This document shows positions 1-9,044 of a DNA stretch of 64,000 nucleotides, in pieces. The stretch covers positions 62,001 to 126,000 of the forward strand of contig DASXWQ010000085.1 of NCBI GenBank assembly GCA_036503555.1. The letters are read 5' to 3'. The DNA comes from Actinocatenispora sp036503555 (GTDB taxonomy: Bacteria > Actinomycetota > Actinomycetes > Mycobacteriales > Micromonosporaceae). A model generated the notes under the pieces. It saw nothing but the letters and a program-made list of their open reading frames with translations. It had not been told where the DNA came from and did not search any database. Positions within the stretch are counted from its first letter, which is position 1; each line of letters begins with the position of its first letter. The position numbers and the translations under genes were made by a program.

Positions 1-1
1 G

Positions 2-79
2 CGCGGTCCGTCCCGGCAGCGGACTGTTGGCGCGGCGACCGGTGTGGTGCTCGGCGCGCAGATTGGGCTCGCCGCGTGA
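2..79 (+). CDS. C-terminal tail of an unidentified protein (partial)
   Basis: An open frame enters from the left edge and stops at a TGA at 77-79. The visible 25 residues end in a small, hydrophobic, glycine- and alanine-rich stretch that could be a last membrane helix. The product cannot be named. It may simply be a chance open frame, since the neighbouring gene is convergent and leaves about 60 bases between them. Confidence 0.25.
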   Translation, partial: RGPSRQRTVGAATGVVLGAQIGLAA

Positions 80-139
80 TGGCTCCTGGCGATCGTCGCG
101 GTCCCGCCGACCGTACCTCACGTGGTCTGACGGGCATGG

Positions 140-901
140 TCATCCCGTCCCGGCAGCGATCCGCGTCGCCGGGCCGGCACCGCCCGGAACTGCGACGTGT
201 TGCCGGCCGACCCGGCGGTACAGGTACAGGGCCAGCGTGGTGAGCCACACCAGGGTCGGCGCGAGGGTCAGCACGATGAAGACCGGGAAGGGCGTCGTGC
301 CGTCGGCGGCGGCGCTCCCGGTCATGGGCAGGATGCTGTCGGCGAGGAGTGTGTGGGAGGCGGCAGCCACCAACGGTGGGACGACCGCCAGGGCCGACGA
401 GAGCAGTCCGCGGCGGCGTTGCTCGGTGGCGAACCACGCCGCGGTCACCAGGCTTGCGGCGAGAAGGACGGCGTAACCGCCCGAGCGCGCGACGTAGTGC
501 ACCGTCCCGTGCCAGGTCGTCTCCGGTGACGCACCTGGAGGGAAGCCGGGCTGCGGGTCCGCCGCGAACACCGCGCCGACGATGTGTTGACCCACCCCGT
601 ACACCACGAGCAGCCGCGAGGCCCACCGCCCACCCCAGCCGTCGCCCAGCACCCGCCGTACGCCGACGGCGAACAGCACCGTCAGCACTCCCATCACGAG
701 CAGGTTCGACCGCTGGATCCAGCCGAGGTCCCCGGCGGTCAGCACGTTCCAGGTGTGCCGCGACGGATCGAAACCGTCGCGGGTCAGTGCCTGGGCCGAC
801 GTCACCGTGAGGTAGATCGGGCCGGCGGCAACACCGCATGCCAGCAGCGCGCGGGTCGGTACCGCCTTTGCTTGACGCGAGACATTCCGCATGACGTTCA
901 T
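140..901 (-). CDS. DUF998 family integral membrane protein
   Basis: The 253-residue product has about six hydrophobic segments. It carries the features I associate with DUF998: an early arginine/aspartate loop followed by a glycine-tryptophan-isoleucine-glutamine motif near residue 60 (GWIQ), and a loop with aspartate-proline and glycine-phenylalanine-proline-proline-glycine (DPQPGFPPG) near residues 114-122. The function of the family is not known; it sits in the membrane. No Shine-Dalgarno sequence precedes the ATG at 901, and an in-frame ATG three codons later is an alternative start. It is divergent from the histidine kinase at 1065, with about 160 bases between them. Confidence 0.75.
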   Translation of the reverse strand: MNVMRNVSRQAKAVPTRALLACGVAAGPIYLTVTSAQALTRDGFDPSRHTWNVLTAGDLGWIQRSNLLVMGVLTVLFAVGVRRVLGDGWGGRWASRLLVVYGVGQHIVGAVFAADPQPGFPPGASPETTWHGTVHYVARSGGYAVLLAASLVTAAWFATEQRRRGLLSSALAVVPPLVAAASHTLLADSILPMTGSAAADGTTPFPVFIVLTLAPTLVWLTTLALYLYRRVGRQHVAVPGGAGPATRIAAGTG

Positions 902-1064
902 GTGGTCGATCGTCGCGTCGTCGGGTCGGTCCCGGCCTCCGGCAACCGATGTCAGTGGGTACGGCGTTTCGCGTAGCCAGCGTGCGGCCCGCTACGGTCG
1001 CTGCCGTAGCCGGTCGCGCGTCCGTGCGCAGGGCGGCCCGTCGCGCGGACCGTAGGATCGCGGC

Positions 1065-2297
1065 ATGAGAGACCGGGCTGCGTGGACGCGCCTGTCTGGG
1101 CCGGTCGGTGACGCGCTGCTGGCGCTGTTCGTCGTCGTGATGCAGGTGCAGGGCACCGTGGTCCGCAACGCCGGGGAGGCGGCGTCGCGACCCCTCACGG
1201 ACGTCGGGCACCTGGGATACCTGCTGCTGATCGTGAGTGGCCTGGCCATCGCGGTCCGCCGCCGGTGGCCGGTCGCCGTGTTCGTCGTCACCGCGCTGGC
1301 CAGCGTCGCGTACTACGGGGTCGGCTTCCCGGACGGGCCCGGTTGGCTCGGACTCTTCGTCGCCCTGTACACACTCGCCGCGTACGGTGACGGGCGCCGG
1401 TCACTGGTCGTCGCCGGCGTGGGCATCACCGTACTGACGGCCGTGTGGATGGCCGCCGCGGCCGACATCGAGCCACGTGCCGCCATCGGCTGGGTGTTCT
1501 TCCGGATCGGTGCGTCGGTCATGAGCGTGGCCCTCGGCGAGTCCGTACGGTCCCGGCGGGTCATCGCGGCCGACGCCCAGCAGCGTGCCGCGCTGGCCGA
1601 ACGTACGCGCGAGGAGGAGGCGCGGGCCCGGGTCGACGCCGAACGGCTCCGGATCGCACGCGAGGTCCACGATACGGTCGCGCATGCCGTCGCGATCATC
1701 AACGTCCAGTCCGGGGTGACCGCGCACGTGCTCGACAAGCGGCCGGAACAGGCACGCGACGCCCTGCGGGCCATCGAGCAGACCAGTTCCCGTGCGCTGC
1801 AGGAGATGCGGGCCATCCTGGGGGTGCTGCGCGACGACCGCGACGACACCGACGGGCGCGGGCCGTACCCCGGGCTGGGGCAGATCGACGAACTCACCGA
1901 CAAGGCGCGCGACGCCGGTCTCGACATCACCGTCGAGCGGGGCTCGCCGGCGGTACCGCTGCCCACTGCGGTCGGCAGCGCCGCGTACCGCATCGTGCAG
2001 GAGTCGATCACCAACGTGATCCGCCACGTCGGCCCGACCCGGGTGACGGTGGCGCTGCGTCCCGGGACCGATGCGCTGGAACTGCGCGTGGCCGACGAGG
2101 GACGCCGAACGGCCGCGGACCCGCCTGCGCGCAACCCCACCGGTACCGCCGGCCAACCCACGTCCGGTCGCGGAATCCCCGGCATGCGGGAACGCTGCCA
2201 ACTCCTCGGCGGGGATCTCGACGCCAGATCGCTGCCCGGTGGCGGGTTCGAAGTCACCGCGCGACTGCCCATCGCACCCACCGGACCACGCCGGTGA
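1065..2297 (+). CDS. NarL-type sensor histidine kinase
   Basis: The product has 410 residues. Its N-terminal half (about 15-165) holds five hydrophobic segments and no large extracellular domain, so the stimulus is probably sensed at or in the membrane. A coiled linker (170-195) leads to a HisKA_3 dimerisation domain with the phospho-acceptor in REVHDTV (His202). The HATPase domain follows, with the N-box in the ESITNVIRH segment and a GRGIPGMRER G-box. The sequence between the two ATP-binding boxes is proline/alanine-rich and longer than usual. The stop overlaps the start of the response regulator gene in a GTGA junction, so the two are translationally coupled. Confidence 0.93.
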   Translation: MRDRAAWTRLSGPVGDALLALFVVVMQVQGTVVRNAGEAASRPLTDVGHLGYLLLIVSGLAIAVRRRWPVAVFVVTALASVAYYGVGFPDGPGWLGLFVALYTLAAYGDGRRSLVVAGVGITVLTAVWMAAAADIEPRAAIGWVFFRIGASVMSVALGESVRSRRVIAADAQQRAALAERTREEEARARVDAERLRIAREVHDTVAHAVAIINVQSGVTAHVLDKRPEQARDALRAIEQTSSRALQEMRAILGVLRDDRDDTDGRGPYPGLGQIDELTDKARDAGLDITVERGSPAVPLPTAVGSAAYRIVQESITNVIRHVGPTRVTVALRPGTDALELRVADEGRRTAADPPARNPTGTAGQPTSGRGIPGMRERCQLLGGDLDARSLPGGGFEVTARLPIAPTGPRR

Positions 2298-2983
2298 ACG
2301 CCACGGCCACCCCGGCGCCGATCACGGTACTGCTCGCCGACGACGAGCGACTCGTACGATCCGGGTTCCGGGTCCTGCTCGACCTCGAGGACGACATCGT
2401 GGTGGTGGGCGAAGCCACCAACGGTGCCGAAGCGGTCGGCCGCGCCCGCGCCCACCGCCCCGACGTCGTCCTGATGGACATCCGAATGCCCAAGGTGGAC
2501 GGGATCCAGGCCACGGCCGAGATCGTCCGGACGCCCGGGCTGGCGCGGGTCCGGGTGCTCATCCTCACCACGTACGACACCGACACGTACGTCTTCGACG
2601 CGCTGCAGGCCGGCGCCAGCGGATTCCTGCTCAAGGACGCCGGTCCGGCCGAACTCCTGCACGCCGTCCGGGTGATCGCCGCCGGCGACGCGCTGCTCGC
2701 GCCACGGATCACCCGGCGTCTCATCAGCCAGTTCGCCGCCCAGCGAACGGCCGCCCGGACCGGCGAGCACCGACTCGCCGTGCTCACCGACCGCGAGCGC
2801 CAGGTACTGGCCCTGGTCGGGCAGGGCCTGACCAACGACGAGATCGGTGCCACGTTGTTTCTCAGCCCGGCCACCGCGCGTACCCACGTCAGCCGCGCGA
2901 TGACGAAACTCGGTGCGCACGACCGTGCGCAACTGGTGGTCATCGCCTACCAGACCGGACTGGTCGGTCCGCACACCCCGTAA
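2294..2983 (+). CDS. NarL/LuxR-type response regulator
   Basis: The 229-residue product starts at the GTG that overlaps the kinase stop. Residues 10-125 form a receiver domain with the acidic pair at 16-17, phospho-acceptor Asp62 in LMDIRMP and the conserved lysine in LLKDAG. Residues 160-225 form a LuxR helix-turn-helix (LTDRERQVLALVGQG start). It is the cognate partner of the preceding kinase. Its target genes are not evident, because the next gene downstream is 200 bases away and has its own context. Confidence 0.95.
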   Translation: MNATATPAPITVLLADDERLVRSGFRVLLDLEDDIVVVGEATNGAEAVGRARAHRPDVVLMDIRMPKVDGIQATAEIVRTPGLARVRVLILTTYDTDTYVFDALQAGASGFLLKDAGPAELLHAVRVIAAGDALLAPRITRRLISQFAAQRTAARTGEHRLAVLTDRERQVLALVGQGLTNDEIGATLFLSPATARTHVSRAMTKLGAHDRAQLVVIAYQTGLVGPHTP

Positions 2984-3187
2984 TCGCCGCACCCGCAGCC
3001 GCCGATCGGCGCATCGACAGGGCGTGTGGACTGCGGTTGACGCCGAGCCGGCAACGGCGTGCGCCACCGCGGACAACCGAGCCGGCACCGTCGTCGCCCG
3101 GCCGACTCACGGCCGTGGGTGGGCCGACAGCCCTTCGGCGCCGGGACCCGATGTGTCGCGGTCATCGACACGGGGCAAGTATCGGGC

Positions 3188-4876
3188 ATGGTCAGGAGCG
3201 GGCAGACCGCACAGCGGCTGGTGCTGGGGCCGGTGTTGCGATGTGTCACGAACGACACGGCGAACATCTGGGTGGAGACAAACTCGCCGGCGAGGGTCGA
3301 GGTCCGCGCCGGGGACATCACCGCGCACGCGGACACCTTCACCGTTTTCGGGCACCACTATGCGCTCGTCGTGCTGTCCGGCCTGGGACCCGGCGTGGAC
3401 CTGCCGTACACGGTGCGGCTGGACGGCGAGCAGGTCTGGCCGCCCGAACGCCACGAGTACCCGCCGAGCCGGTTGCGCACCCGGGGCGGCCCGCCCGCGA
3501 CGGTACGGGTGATGTTCGGCTCCTGCCGGGAGGCGTCCCCGTACACCGACGACGCGTTCCCTCCGGATGCGCTGGACACCTTCGCCCGCGCACTGGCCAA
3601 GGGCAGCGCGGCGACACCGGATCTCATGGTGCTGCTGGGCGACCAGGTGTACGCGGACGAGATCTCCGCCGACACCAGGCGATACCTACGGGACCGGCGC
3701 CACCACGGTGACGGTCCGGCGGACGCGCCGGCCGACCAGGCCGGCGACTTCGAGGAGTACACGAGGCTCTACCACGAGTCGTGGACGGATCCGGAGATCC
3801 GCTGGCTGCTGTCCACCGTGCCGTCCGCGATGATCTTCGACGATCACGAGATCGTGGACGACTGGAACACCTCGGCCGCCTGGCGCGAACAGGTCCGCGC
3901 CACGACCTGGTGGCGCCGCCGGATCGTGGGCGGGCTCGCCTCGTACTGGGTGTACCAGCAGTTGGGCAACCTCACACCGGACCAGTTGGCGACCGACGAG
4001 ACGGCCCGCGAGGTGTTGACCGGCGGCGACGCGTCGGCAGCGCTGGCCCGGCTCGCCGTCGTCGGCGACCGCGCCGCCGATCCGCCCACACCGACGGTCG
4101 GCCCGAGTTGGAGCTACCGCATCGACCTGGCTCGCACCCGGGTGTTGGTGCTGGACAACCGCTGCGGTCGGGTTCTCACGCCGGGCCGCCGGCAGATACT
4201 GTCCCCCACCGACTGGGACTGGCTGGCCGAGCAGGTGCGCGGCGACTACGACCACCTGGTCGTCGGCGCGTCGCTGCCGTGGCTGTTGCCGCCGGCCATT
4301 CACGATCTGGAGACCGCCGACGAGAAGCTCGCCGACTCGCCCCGGCCCCTGGTCGCGGCCGGCGCGGAGTGGGTACGGCAGTTCGCCGACATGGAGCACT
4401 GGGGTGCCTTCCGAGACTCCTTCGAGCGGTTCGGTGAGCTGCTGCGCGACGTCTCCGCCGGCAGGTACACGCCGCAACCGCCGGCCACCGTCACCGTGCT
4501 CTCCGGCGACGTGCACCACAGCTACGTCGCCGTCGCCGACCTCGGCCCCGAGCAACGCAGCCGCGTGTACCAACTGACCTGTTCGCCGACCCACAACCAG
4601 GCTCCGCCGGAGATGAAGCTCGGCTTCCGGATCGGCTGGAGCCGGGCCGCCGCCGGGATCGCCGCGGGCATCGCGCGGCTGGCGCGGGTACCGAGGCCGG
4701 GGCCACGCTGGCGCAAGCTCGCCGGCCCGTACTTCGCCAACGCCGTCGGGACCCTGGAACTGCGGGCACGGTCGGCACGGGTCCGGTTGGACGGCACGGC
4801 ACGCGACGACACGGGCACGCCGGTGATGCGGCCGCTGACCCAGGTGCCGCTGGCCTGGCGCGGCGGCGAACGCTAG
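3188..4876 (+). CDS. PhoD-like alkaline phosphatase D family metallophosphoesterase
   Basis: The 562-residue product has the PhoD-like layout: an immunoglobulin-like N-terminal domain (about 10-105) followed by a metallophosphatase core. Metal-binding motifs are in the expected order: GSCR (111-114), GDQVYAD (151-157), FDDHE (217-221) and SGDVHHS (near 438-444). No signal peptide is visible at the chosen ATG, unlike secreted Tat-type PhoD, so it may be cytoplasmic or use another route. In-frame starts further upstream give only low-complexity sequence. The likely activity is hydrolysis of phosphate mono- or diesters; the substrate cannot be told. Confidence 0.88.
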   Translation: MVRSGQTAQRLVLGPVLRCVTNDTANIWVETNSPARVEVRAGDITAHADTFTVFGHHYALVVLSGLGPGVDLPYTVRLDGEQVWPPERHEYPPSRLRTRGGPPATVRVMFGSCREASPYTDDAFPPDALDTFARALAKGSAATPDLMVLLGDQVYADEISADTRRYLRDRRHHGDGPADAPADQAGDFEEYTRLYHESWTDPEIRWLLSTVPSAMIFDDHEIVDDWNTSAAWREQVRATTWWRRRIVGGLASYWVYQQLGNLTPDQLATDETAREVLTGGDASAALARLAVVGDRAADPPTPTVGPSWSYRIDLARTRVLVLDNRCGRVLTPGRRQILSPTDWDWLAEQVRGDYDHLVVGASLPWLLPPAIHDLETADEKLADSPRPLVAAGAEWVRQFADMEHWGAFRDSFERFGELLRDVSAGRYTPQPPATVTVLSGDVHHSYVAVADLGPEQRSRVYQLTCSPTHNQAPPEMKLGFRIGWSRAAAGIAAGIARLARVPRPGPRWRKLAGPYFANAVGTLELRARSARVRLDGTARDDTGTPVMRPLTQVPLAWRGGER

Positions 4877-5076
4877 GCGAGCGGGGAGGAGAACCGCGCG
4901 GCGGCTGTCGAGCGCTTCGAGGATCTGGTCCGCGCCGCACGCGCCCGGAGCGTGGACGCGAGCGTGGTCGACGCGCTGCTGCGGTACCTGGATCCCGCCG
5001 GGTTGGACATGAAGCCGCGGGGCACCGTCGACGCTGGTCGCCGTCCTGAACCGGGACGCCCGGCCGCCTCCTTCGC
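4877..5076 (+). pseudogene. coding-like relic, identity unknown
   Basis: Directly after the phosphatase stop, the + strand reads as a plausible soluble helical segment for about 50 codons (VERFEDLVRAARAR, then DALLRYLDPAGLD). It then continues sensibly only after a one-base shift near 5030 (LVAVLNRDARP). No start codon with a ribosome site is present. I read it as the degraded tail of a lost gene. The alternative is a chance open stretch, which is common at this GC content. Confidence 0.3.
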
Positions 5077-5110
5077 TTCCGGGATTCCAGACCGGCGGGC
5101 CGGCCAGTTG

Positions 5111-5626
5111 TCAGCGGGCCGGGCCGGCGGGCGGGCCGGGGCGGGACGGTCCGGGGCCGACCGACGGGCGGCCGACGATCGGCGACACCGACTCGGCCCG
5201 CCGTACGACGGTGCCGAACAGCCGGTCGTGCCACGCCCGGCGTCGGCCGTCGGTGAGGACGCCGAGCAGGCCGACCAGCCAGACCGGCGCGACGGCCAAC
5301 CCGACCAGGGCACGGACCGCGGCGCGGAACGGCCCCAGCCTCGTCCCGTCCGACCGGCAGGTACGCGTGCCCACCAGCAGCGCGCCGATGGTGGCGCCGG
5401 ACAGCGCCCAGCACGCCGCGAAGTACGCCCACGGGAGCAGGCCGGCGAGCGCGCCGGACAGTACGACGAGCCACTGCGGGGCGGCGCCGGTCATCTGCCG
5501 CCAGACCGTCGGCGGGAGTCCGCTGACGAGCAGGCCCGCCACGGTCAGCAGCAGCGTGTCGGCGGCGAGCCCGGTCAGCCGGGTCGCGAACCCGGCGTAC
5601 CCGTGGCGGTCGGTGGGGACGGTCAC
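5111..5626 (-). CDS. RDD family membrane protein
   Basis: The 171-residue product has the RDD layout: an arginine in the first helix region (FATRLTGLAADTLLL), three to four hydrophobic helices, and the RRRAWHDRLFGT motif (near 127-138) that closes the domain in this family. The C-terminal 30 residues are proline/glycine-rich and disordered. RDD proteins are small membrane proteins, some linked to ion or solute transport; no substrate is implied here. Its ATG overlaps the stop of the upstream gene (ATGA), so it is the second gene of a two-gene unit. Confidence 0.85.
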   Translation of the reverse strand: MTVPTDRHGYAGFATRLTGLAADTLLLTVAGLLVSGLPPTVWRQMTGAAPQWLVVLSGALAGLLPWAYFAACWALSGATIGALLVGTRTCRSDGTRLGPFRAAVRALVGLAVAPVWLVGLLGVLTDGRRRAWHDRLFGTVVRRAESVSPIVGRPSVGPGPSRPGPPAGPAR

Positions 5627-6336
5627 GGGCGTCCACCGAACAGTCGGCGCAGGCCGGACTCGATCCGGTCGTCGGCCAGGCCCGTGGTGTCGCGTACCTG
5701 CTCGGCGGCGGCTGACACGATCCCGCGGCTCTGTTCCTTGACGAGGTCGCGGACCGACGGGTCGCTGGTCAGATCATCGATGATGACCGGCACGACCCGG
5801 TCCCGTACCCGGGGCAGCACACCATCGAGGATGCGTGGCACGACGTCGTCGACGAGCTGCGGTACGGCCGCGTCCAACAGCACCGGCACGACTTGCCTGC
5901 CGGCCCAGCCGAGCAGCTCACCGACCCGGTCCGCGACGTACTTCTCGGCGTCGGCGCGGCCCTCCCGGACCACGGCCTCGCCGGCGTGCCGGGCCCGGGC
6001 CAGCCGGTCCTGCACGACGTCGGCGCCCCAGCGGGCCGGCGCGGTCAGGAACCGCGGCTGCGGCGCGAACCGGTCGACGGCACGTACGACGGTGCGTACC
6101 GCGTCGGCCGTCTCGGCACCGCGACGCCGTGCCGCGTCCGCCGCCTCCCTGGTACGCCGGCGTGCGGCGGCGTCGGCCTCGACCGCCACACCCAGCGCGG
6201 TGACCAGCGTGCCGCCCCCCGGCAGCCCGGCGATCTTGAGGCGGTCGGCGGCGAGTCCGGCCAGTCCGACAGCGAGCCGGCCCGGCGACCGTTCCCGTCG
6301 CCGCCCGTCGGGCCGCTCCTGCTCCGTGGCATCCAT
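5623..6336 (-). CDS. conserved hypothetical protein, soluble, helical
   Basis: The 237-residue product starts at the ATG at 6336, where good coding character begins; upstream in-frame sequence is arginine/proline-rich. It has no signal peptide or clear membrane helix. An alanine/arginine-rich helix (about 60-100) is followed by a segment with repeated valine, isoleucine, aspartate and proline turns (about 140-200), such as VPVLLDAAVPQLVDDVVPRI. No family was recognised, though similar proteins are often found next to RDD genes in actinobacteria. It is coupled by an ATGA overlap to the RDD gene. Confidence 0.65.
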   Translation of the reverse strand: MDATEQERPDGRRRERSPGRLAVGLAGLAADRLKIAGLPGGGTLVTALGVAVEADAAARRRTREAADAARRRGAETADAVRTVVRAVDRFAPQPRFLTAPARWGADVVQDRLARARHAGEAVVREGRADAEKYVADRVGELLGWAGRQVVPVLLDAAVPQLVDDVVPRILDGVLPRVRDRVVPVIIDDLTSDPSVRDLVKEQSRGIVSAAAEQVRDTTGLADDRIESGLRRLFGGRP

Positions 6337-6889
6337 TTCGGCACCCCCGTCGAGCCTCCGCGGCCGGCCTTCCCGTGTGGAAATGGCCCTCTGGGCTCCG
6401 CACCCGCCGTCCGGGTCCTGCCGCCCATCGGGTCGGCACGGGCCCCGCCGACGGTGTCGGCACGAGCCGCCTCGCCCTGACACTATGCATCCGTCCGCGC
6501 CACCAGCAGGGGCCGAAGGGCCCGTCTGTACGGTCCGATCGCCGGTGCGTTCGGCTCAGCAGAGCCGTATCCGGGCGCCGGGTGGCCGGGCGGGGTCGAA
6601 GGACCGCAGCCCCGGCGGACCGGCCGGAGCGGGACGGAACACCACTCACCGGTATGCCCGTGGCCGGCGCGCCCCAGCAGTACGGGGCGGACCGCCCGGC
6701 CCGGCTCCAGGCTGGTTCGACCGGGTGTAGACGGTCGGCTGCGCGGTGCGCGGACGTCCACGCCGAGCACGAAGCCGATGAGTTTGCCGGTCGCCCGAAG
6801 TCTTGGTGGTGAGAGGCCCGCCCCGTCGGCGGGTCAGGAAACGCCGGACCTCGGTGTCGTGGTGGAGAGGTGGAAGGGTGGAGGCCAGG
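6337..6889. other. 553-base stretch without a supported gene
   Basis: The open frames here on both strands are rich in arginine and proline, lack ribosome sites and show no recognisable domain. The last 150 bases should carry the promoter for the gene at 6890 and the upstream signals of the gene starting at 6336. A short + strand frame ending in a TGA near 6810-6812 might be a gene tail, but nothing supports it. Confidence 0.4.
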
Positions 6890-7474
6890 ATGAACAGCCC
6901 GATTCGGCTGTACATGTCGATGTCGCTCGACGGGTACATCGCCGGCCCGGACGATCGTCCGGGGCAGGAGCTCGGCCGCGCCGGTGGCCGGCTCTTCAAC
7001 TGGCTCGACGACCGGGAGTCCGACGGGCCGAGCGGCCAGGTCTACCGCGAGGCGCTGGCGACCGGTGCGGTGATCTCCGGCCGTCGGACCTTCGAACTCG
7101 CCGGGCGCTGGCAGGGCGACCACCACGACGGCGTGCCGATCCTCGTACTCACGCACCAGGTGGAGGAGGGGGACGTGCCGCCCGGTCACGCGCGGTTCGT
7201 CACCGATGTCGAGAGCTGCGCCCGTCAGGCTCGCGCGGCCGCGGGGGAGCGGCCGGTCATGGTGCACGGGGCGGGCGCGGCGCAGGCACTCCTGCGGGCC
7301 GGGCAGCTCGACGAGATGGAGATCCACCTGGTTCCGGTACTCCTCGGCGGTGGTCGACGGCTGTTCGACCACCTCGGTGGCGATCACATCGAACTCGACC
7401 TGGTACGACGGCTTGAGGACCGGGACGTGACGCACCTCCGCTACCGGGTGCGCCGACCCGGGGAGGCCGCGTGA
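6890..7474 (+). CDS. dihydrofolate reductase family protein (RibD C-terminal-like)
   Basis: The 194-residue product has the small DHFR/RibD-C fold signatures: MSMSLDGYIAGPD at 9-21, a conserved GRRTFE at about 65-70 and a C-terminal VPVLLGGGRRLF (near 142-153). Such proteins are NADPH-dependent reductases of unknown substrate, usually distinct from true folate-pathway DHFR. The start is chosen at the ATG with a GGAGG box about six bases upstream. The stop overlaps the GTG start of the next gene, so the two are co-translated. Confidence 0.85.
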   Translation: MNSPIRLYMSMSLDGYIAGPDDRPGQELGRAGGRLFNWLDDRESDGPSGQVYREALATGAVISGRRTFELAGRWQGDHHDGVPILVLTHQVEEGDVPPGHARFVTDVESCARQARAAAGERPVMVHGAGAAQALLRAGQLDEMEIHLVPVLLGGGRRLFDHLGGDHIELDLVRRLEDRDVTHLRYRVRRPGEAA

Positions 7475-7884
7475 AGACGCTCTTCGTCTCCTACCGCGTC
7501 ACCGACCTGGACCGTTCGCTCGGTTTCTACACCGCCCTGGGCTACGCCGAACTGGGCCGGGTCGAGACCGGCGACGGGGCCCGACTCGCGATCCTCCAGT
7601 TCCCGGACGAGCCGGCGGCCTCGCTCGAACTGGTCCACCGCCCCGGCGCCGGTCCGGTCGACGTGGGCAGCGGTTTCGACCACCTCGCGATCCAGGTGGA
7701 CACACTTGCCGCCACCATGGCGACGCTGACCGAAGCCGGCCTGACGCCCGAACCGCTCCAGTACCCGGGCGGCCCGCAGGGGCCGAAGACGTCGTGGCTC
7801 ACCGACCCGGACGGCTACCGGATCGAGTTGGTCGAGTGGCCGCCCGGACACCCCGACGGACTCACTCCGGCGGACTTCGCCTGA
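7471..7884 (+). CDS. VOC family (glyoxalase-like) protein
   Basis: The 137-residue product has two beta-alpha-beta-beta-beta halves. Expected metal positions include Glu in SLELVH (near 51), His in FDHLAIQ (near 70) and Glu in RIELVEW (near 122). The usual first-strand histidine is not obvious, as the strand reads SYRVTDLDRS. LTDPDGYRIEL is the typical closing motif of lactoylglutathione lyase-like proteins. The substrate is unknown, and a role as glyoxalase I is only one option. The GTG start overlaps the preceding stop. Confidence 0.85.
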   Translation: MKTLFVSYRVTDLDRSLGFYTALGYAELGRVETGDGARLAILQFPDEPAASLELVHRPGAGPVDVGSGFDHLAIQVDTLAATMATLTEAGLTPEPLQYPGGPQGPKTSWLTDPDGYRIELVEWPPGHPDGLTPADFA

Positions 7885-7940
7885 GCCGGCCACGATCCAC
7901 CGACGTCGACGTGCCCCGGCTCCCCGATCGCCGGGCTGTC

Positions 7941-9044
7941 TCAGCGGTCGGCCGGGAAGCTGACGGCGATGTCGAGTCCGCCGCGGGGCCGCGGATGCGC
8001 GGTGATCGTCGCCTCGTGGGTACGCGCGATCGCCGCGACGATGGCCAGGCCGAGGCCGTGCCCGCCGTTGTGGCGGAGGCGTTGCGCGCCGGCCTGTTGG
8101 AACGGTTGGAAGAGTCGGTCGATCTCGTCCGGTTGGACGATCGGTCCGGTGTTGCCGACGGTGATCGTCGCTCCGCCGCCCAACGGTTGGCTGGTGGTGA
8201 CCTCGACGGTTCCGTTGGTGTGGTTGTGGCGCAGGGCGTTGTCGACGAGGTTCGCGACGAGTAGCTCGGCGAGTCGGGGGTCGCCGGTGGTGGGGGCCGT
8301 GCCGAGCTCGGCGTCGATACGGATGCCGTGGTCGTCGGTGTCGGCGCGGCGTTGGAGGAGCACCGCCTCGGTGAGTGGGGCGAGGTCGAACGGTTCCCGG
8401 CGCTCGATGCCACGTTCACTGGTGGCGAGGACGAGCAGGGCGTCGATGAGCCTTTCCTGCTGCGATCCGAGCTGGAGTGCCTCCTCGCACGCCGCTCGCA
8501 GGGACGCGGTGTCGGCGCGCGGATCGGCGAGCGCGACCTGGAGGAGGGTCCGCTGCCCGGCGAGCGGGGTACGCAGCTCGTGGGAGGCGTTGGCCACGAA
8601 GTGGCGTTGGGCCGCGAAGGAGGACTCCAGCCGGCTCAGCAGGTCGTTGAGCGTGCTACCGAGCCGGGTGAGCTCGTCGTCCGGCCCCCGGACGGCGAGC
8701 CGCTGGTCGAGGTTGGTGGCCGAGATCCGTTGCGCGGTGGTGGTGATGACGTGCAGCGGCCGCAGGAATCGGCCGGCCAGCCACCAGGCGCCGGCCAGGG
8801 CGACGACCGCGGCGGCGAGGCCGATGAGGGCGGGTACGACGTCGAAGCGGCTGCTGGAGTCGACCGGCCCGGTGGTGGCACCGGCGGGCGCGCGGGCGGC
8901 GGTGTGGCCGTACAGGAGATTGGTGGCGAGCAGGACGGCGGCGAGGACCGTGAGGAACAGCCCGGAGTAGAGCAGCGTGAGCTGTACCCGCAGGACGGGT
9001 CGCCGGGTCCGGAGCAGGGACGTGAGCTGTCGTGGTGCGACCAT
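7941..9044 (-). CDS. OmpR-class sensor histidine kinase
   Basis: The 367-residue membrane kinase has a first helix at about 22-43, an extracellular loop of only about 25 residues, a second helix at about 70-92, a HAMP linker, and a HisKA domain with the phospho-acceptor in ANASHELRTPL (His155). The HATPase has NLVDNALRHN and GHGLGLAIV boxes. The very small extracytoplasmic loop resembles kinases that sense through a partner transporter. The ATG overlaps the regulator stop by one base. The divergent ABC exporter at 9886 is the likely partner and target. Confidence 0.93.
   Translation of the reverse strand: MVAPRQLTSLLRTRRPVLRVQLTLLYSGLFLTVLAAVLLATNLLYGHTAARAPAGATTGPVDSSSRFDVVPALIGLAAAVVALAGAWWLAGRFLRPLHVITTTAQRISATNLDQRLAVRGPDDELTRLGSTLNDLLSRLESSFAAQRHFVANASHELRTPLAGQRTLLQVALADPRADTASLRAACEEALQLGSQQERLIDALLVLATSERGIERREPFDLAPLTEAVLLQRRADTDDHGIRIDAELGTAPTTGDPRLAELLVANLVDNALRHNHTNGTVEVTTSQPLGGGATITVGNTGPIVQPDEIDRLFQPFQQAGAQRLRHNGGHGLGLAIVAAIARTHEATITAHPRPRGGLDIAVSFPADR

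Noticed and set aside
4952..6730. A 592-codon + strand frame
   Set aside because: It is antisense to the RDD gene and its partner, and its translation is arginine/serine/proline-rich without domains.
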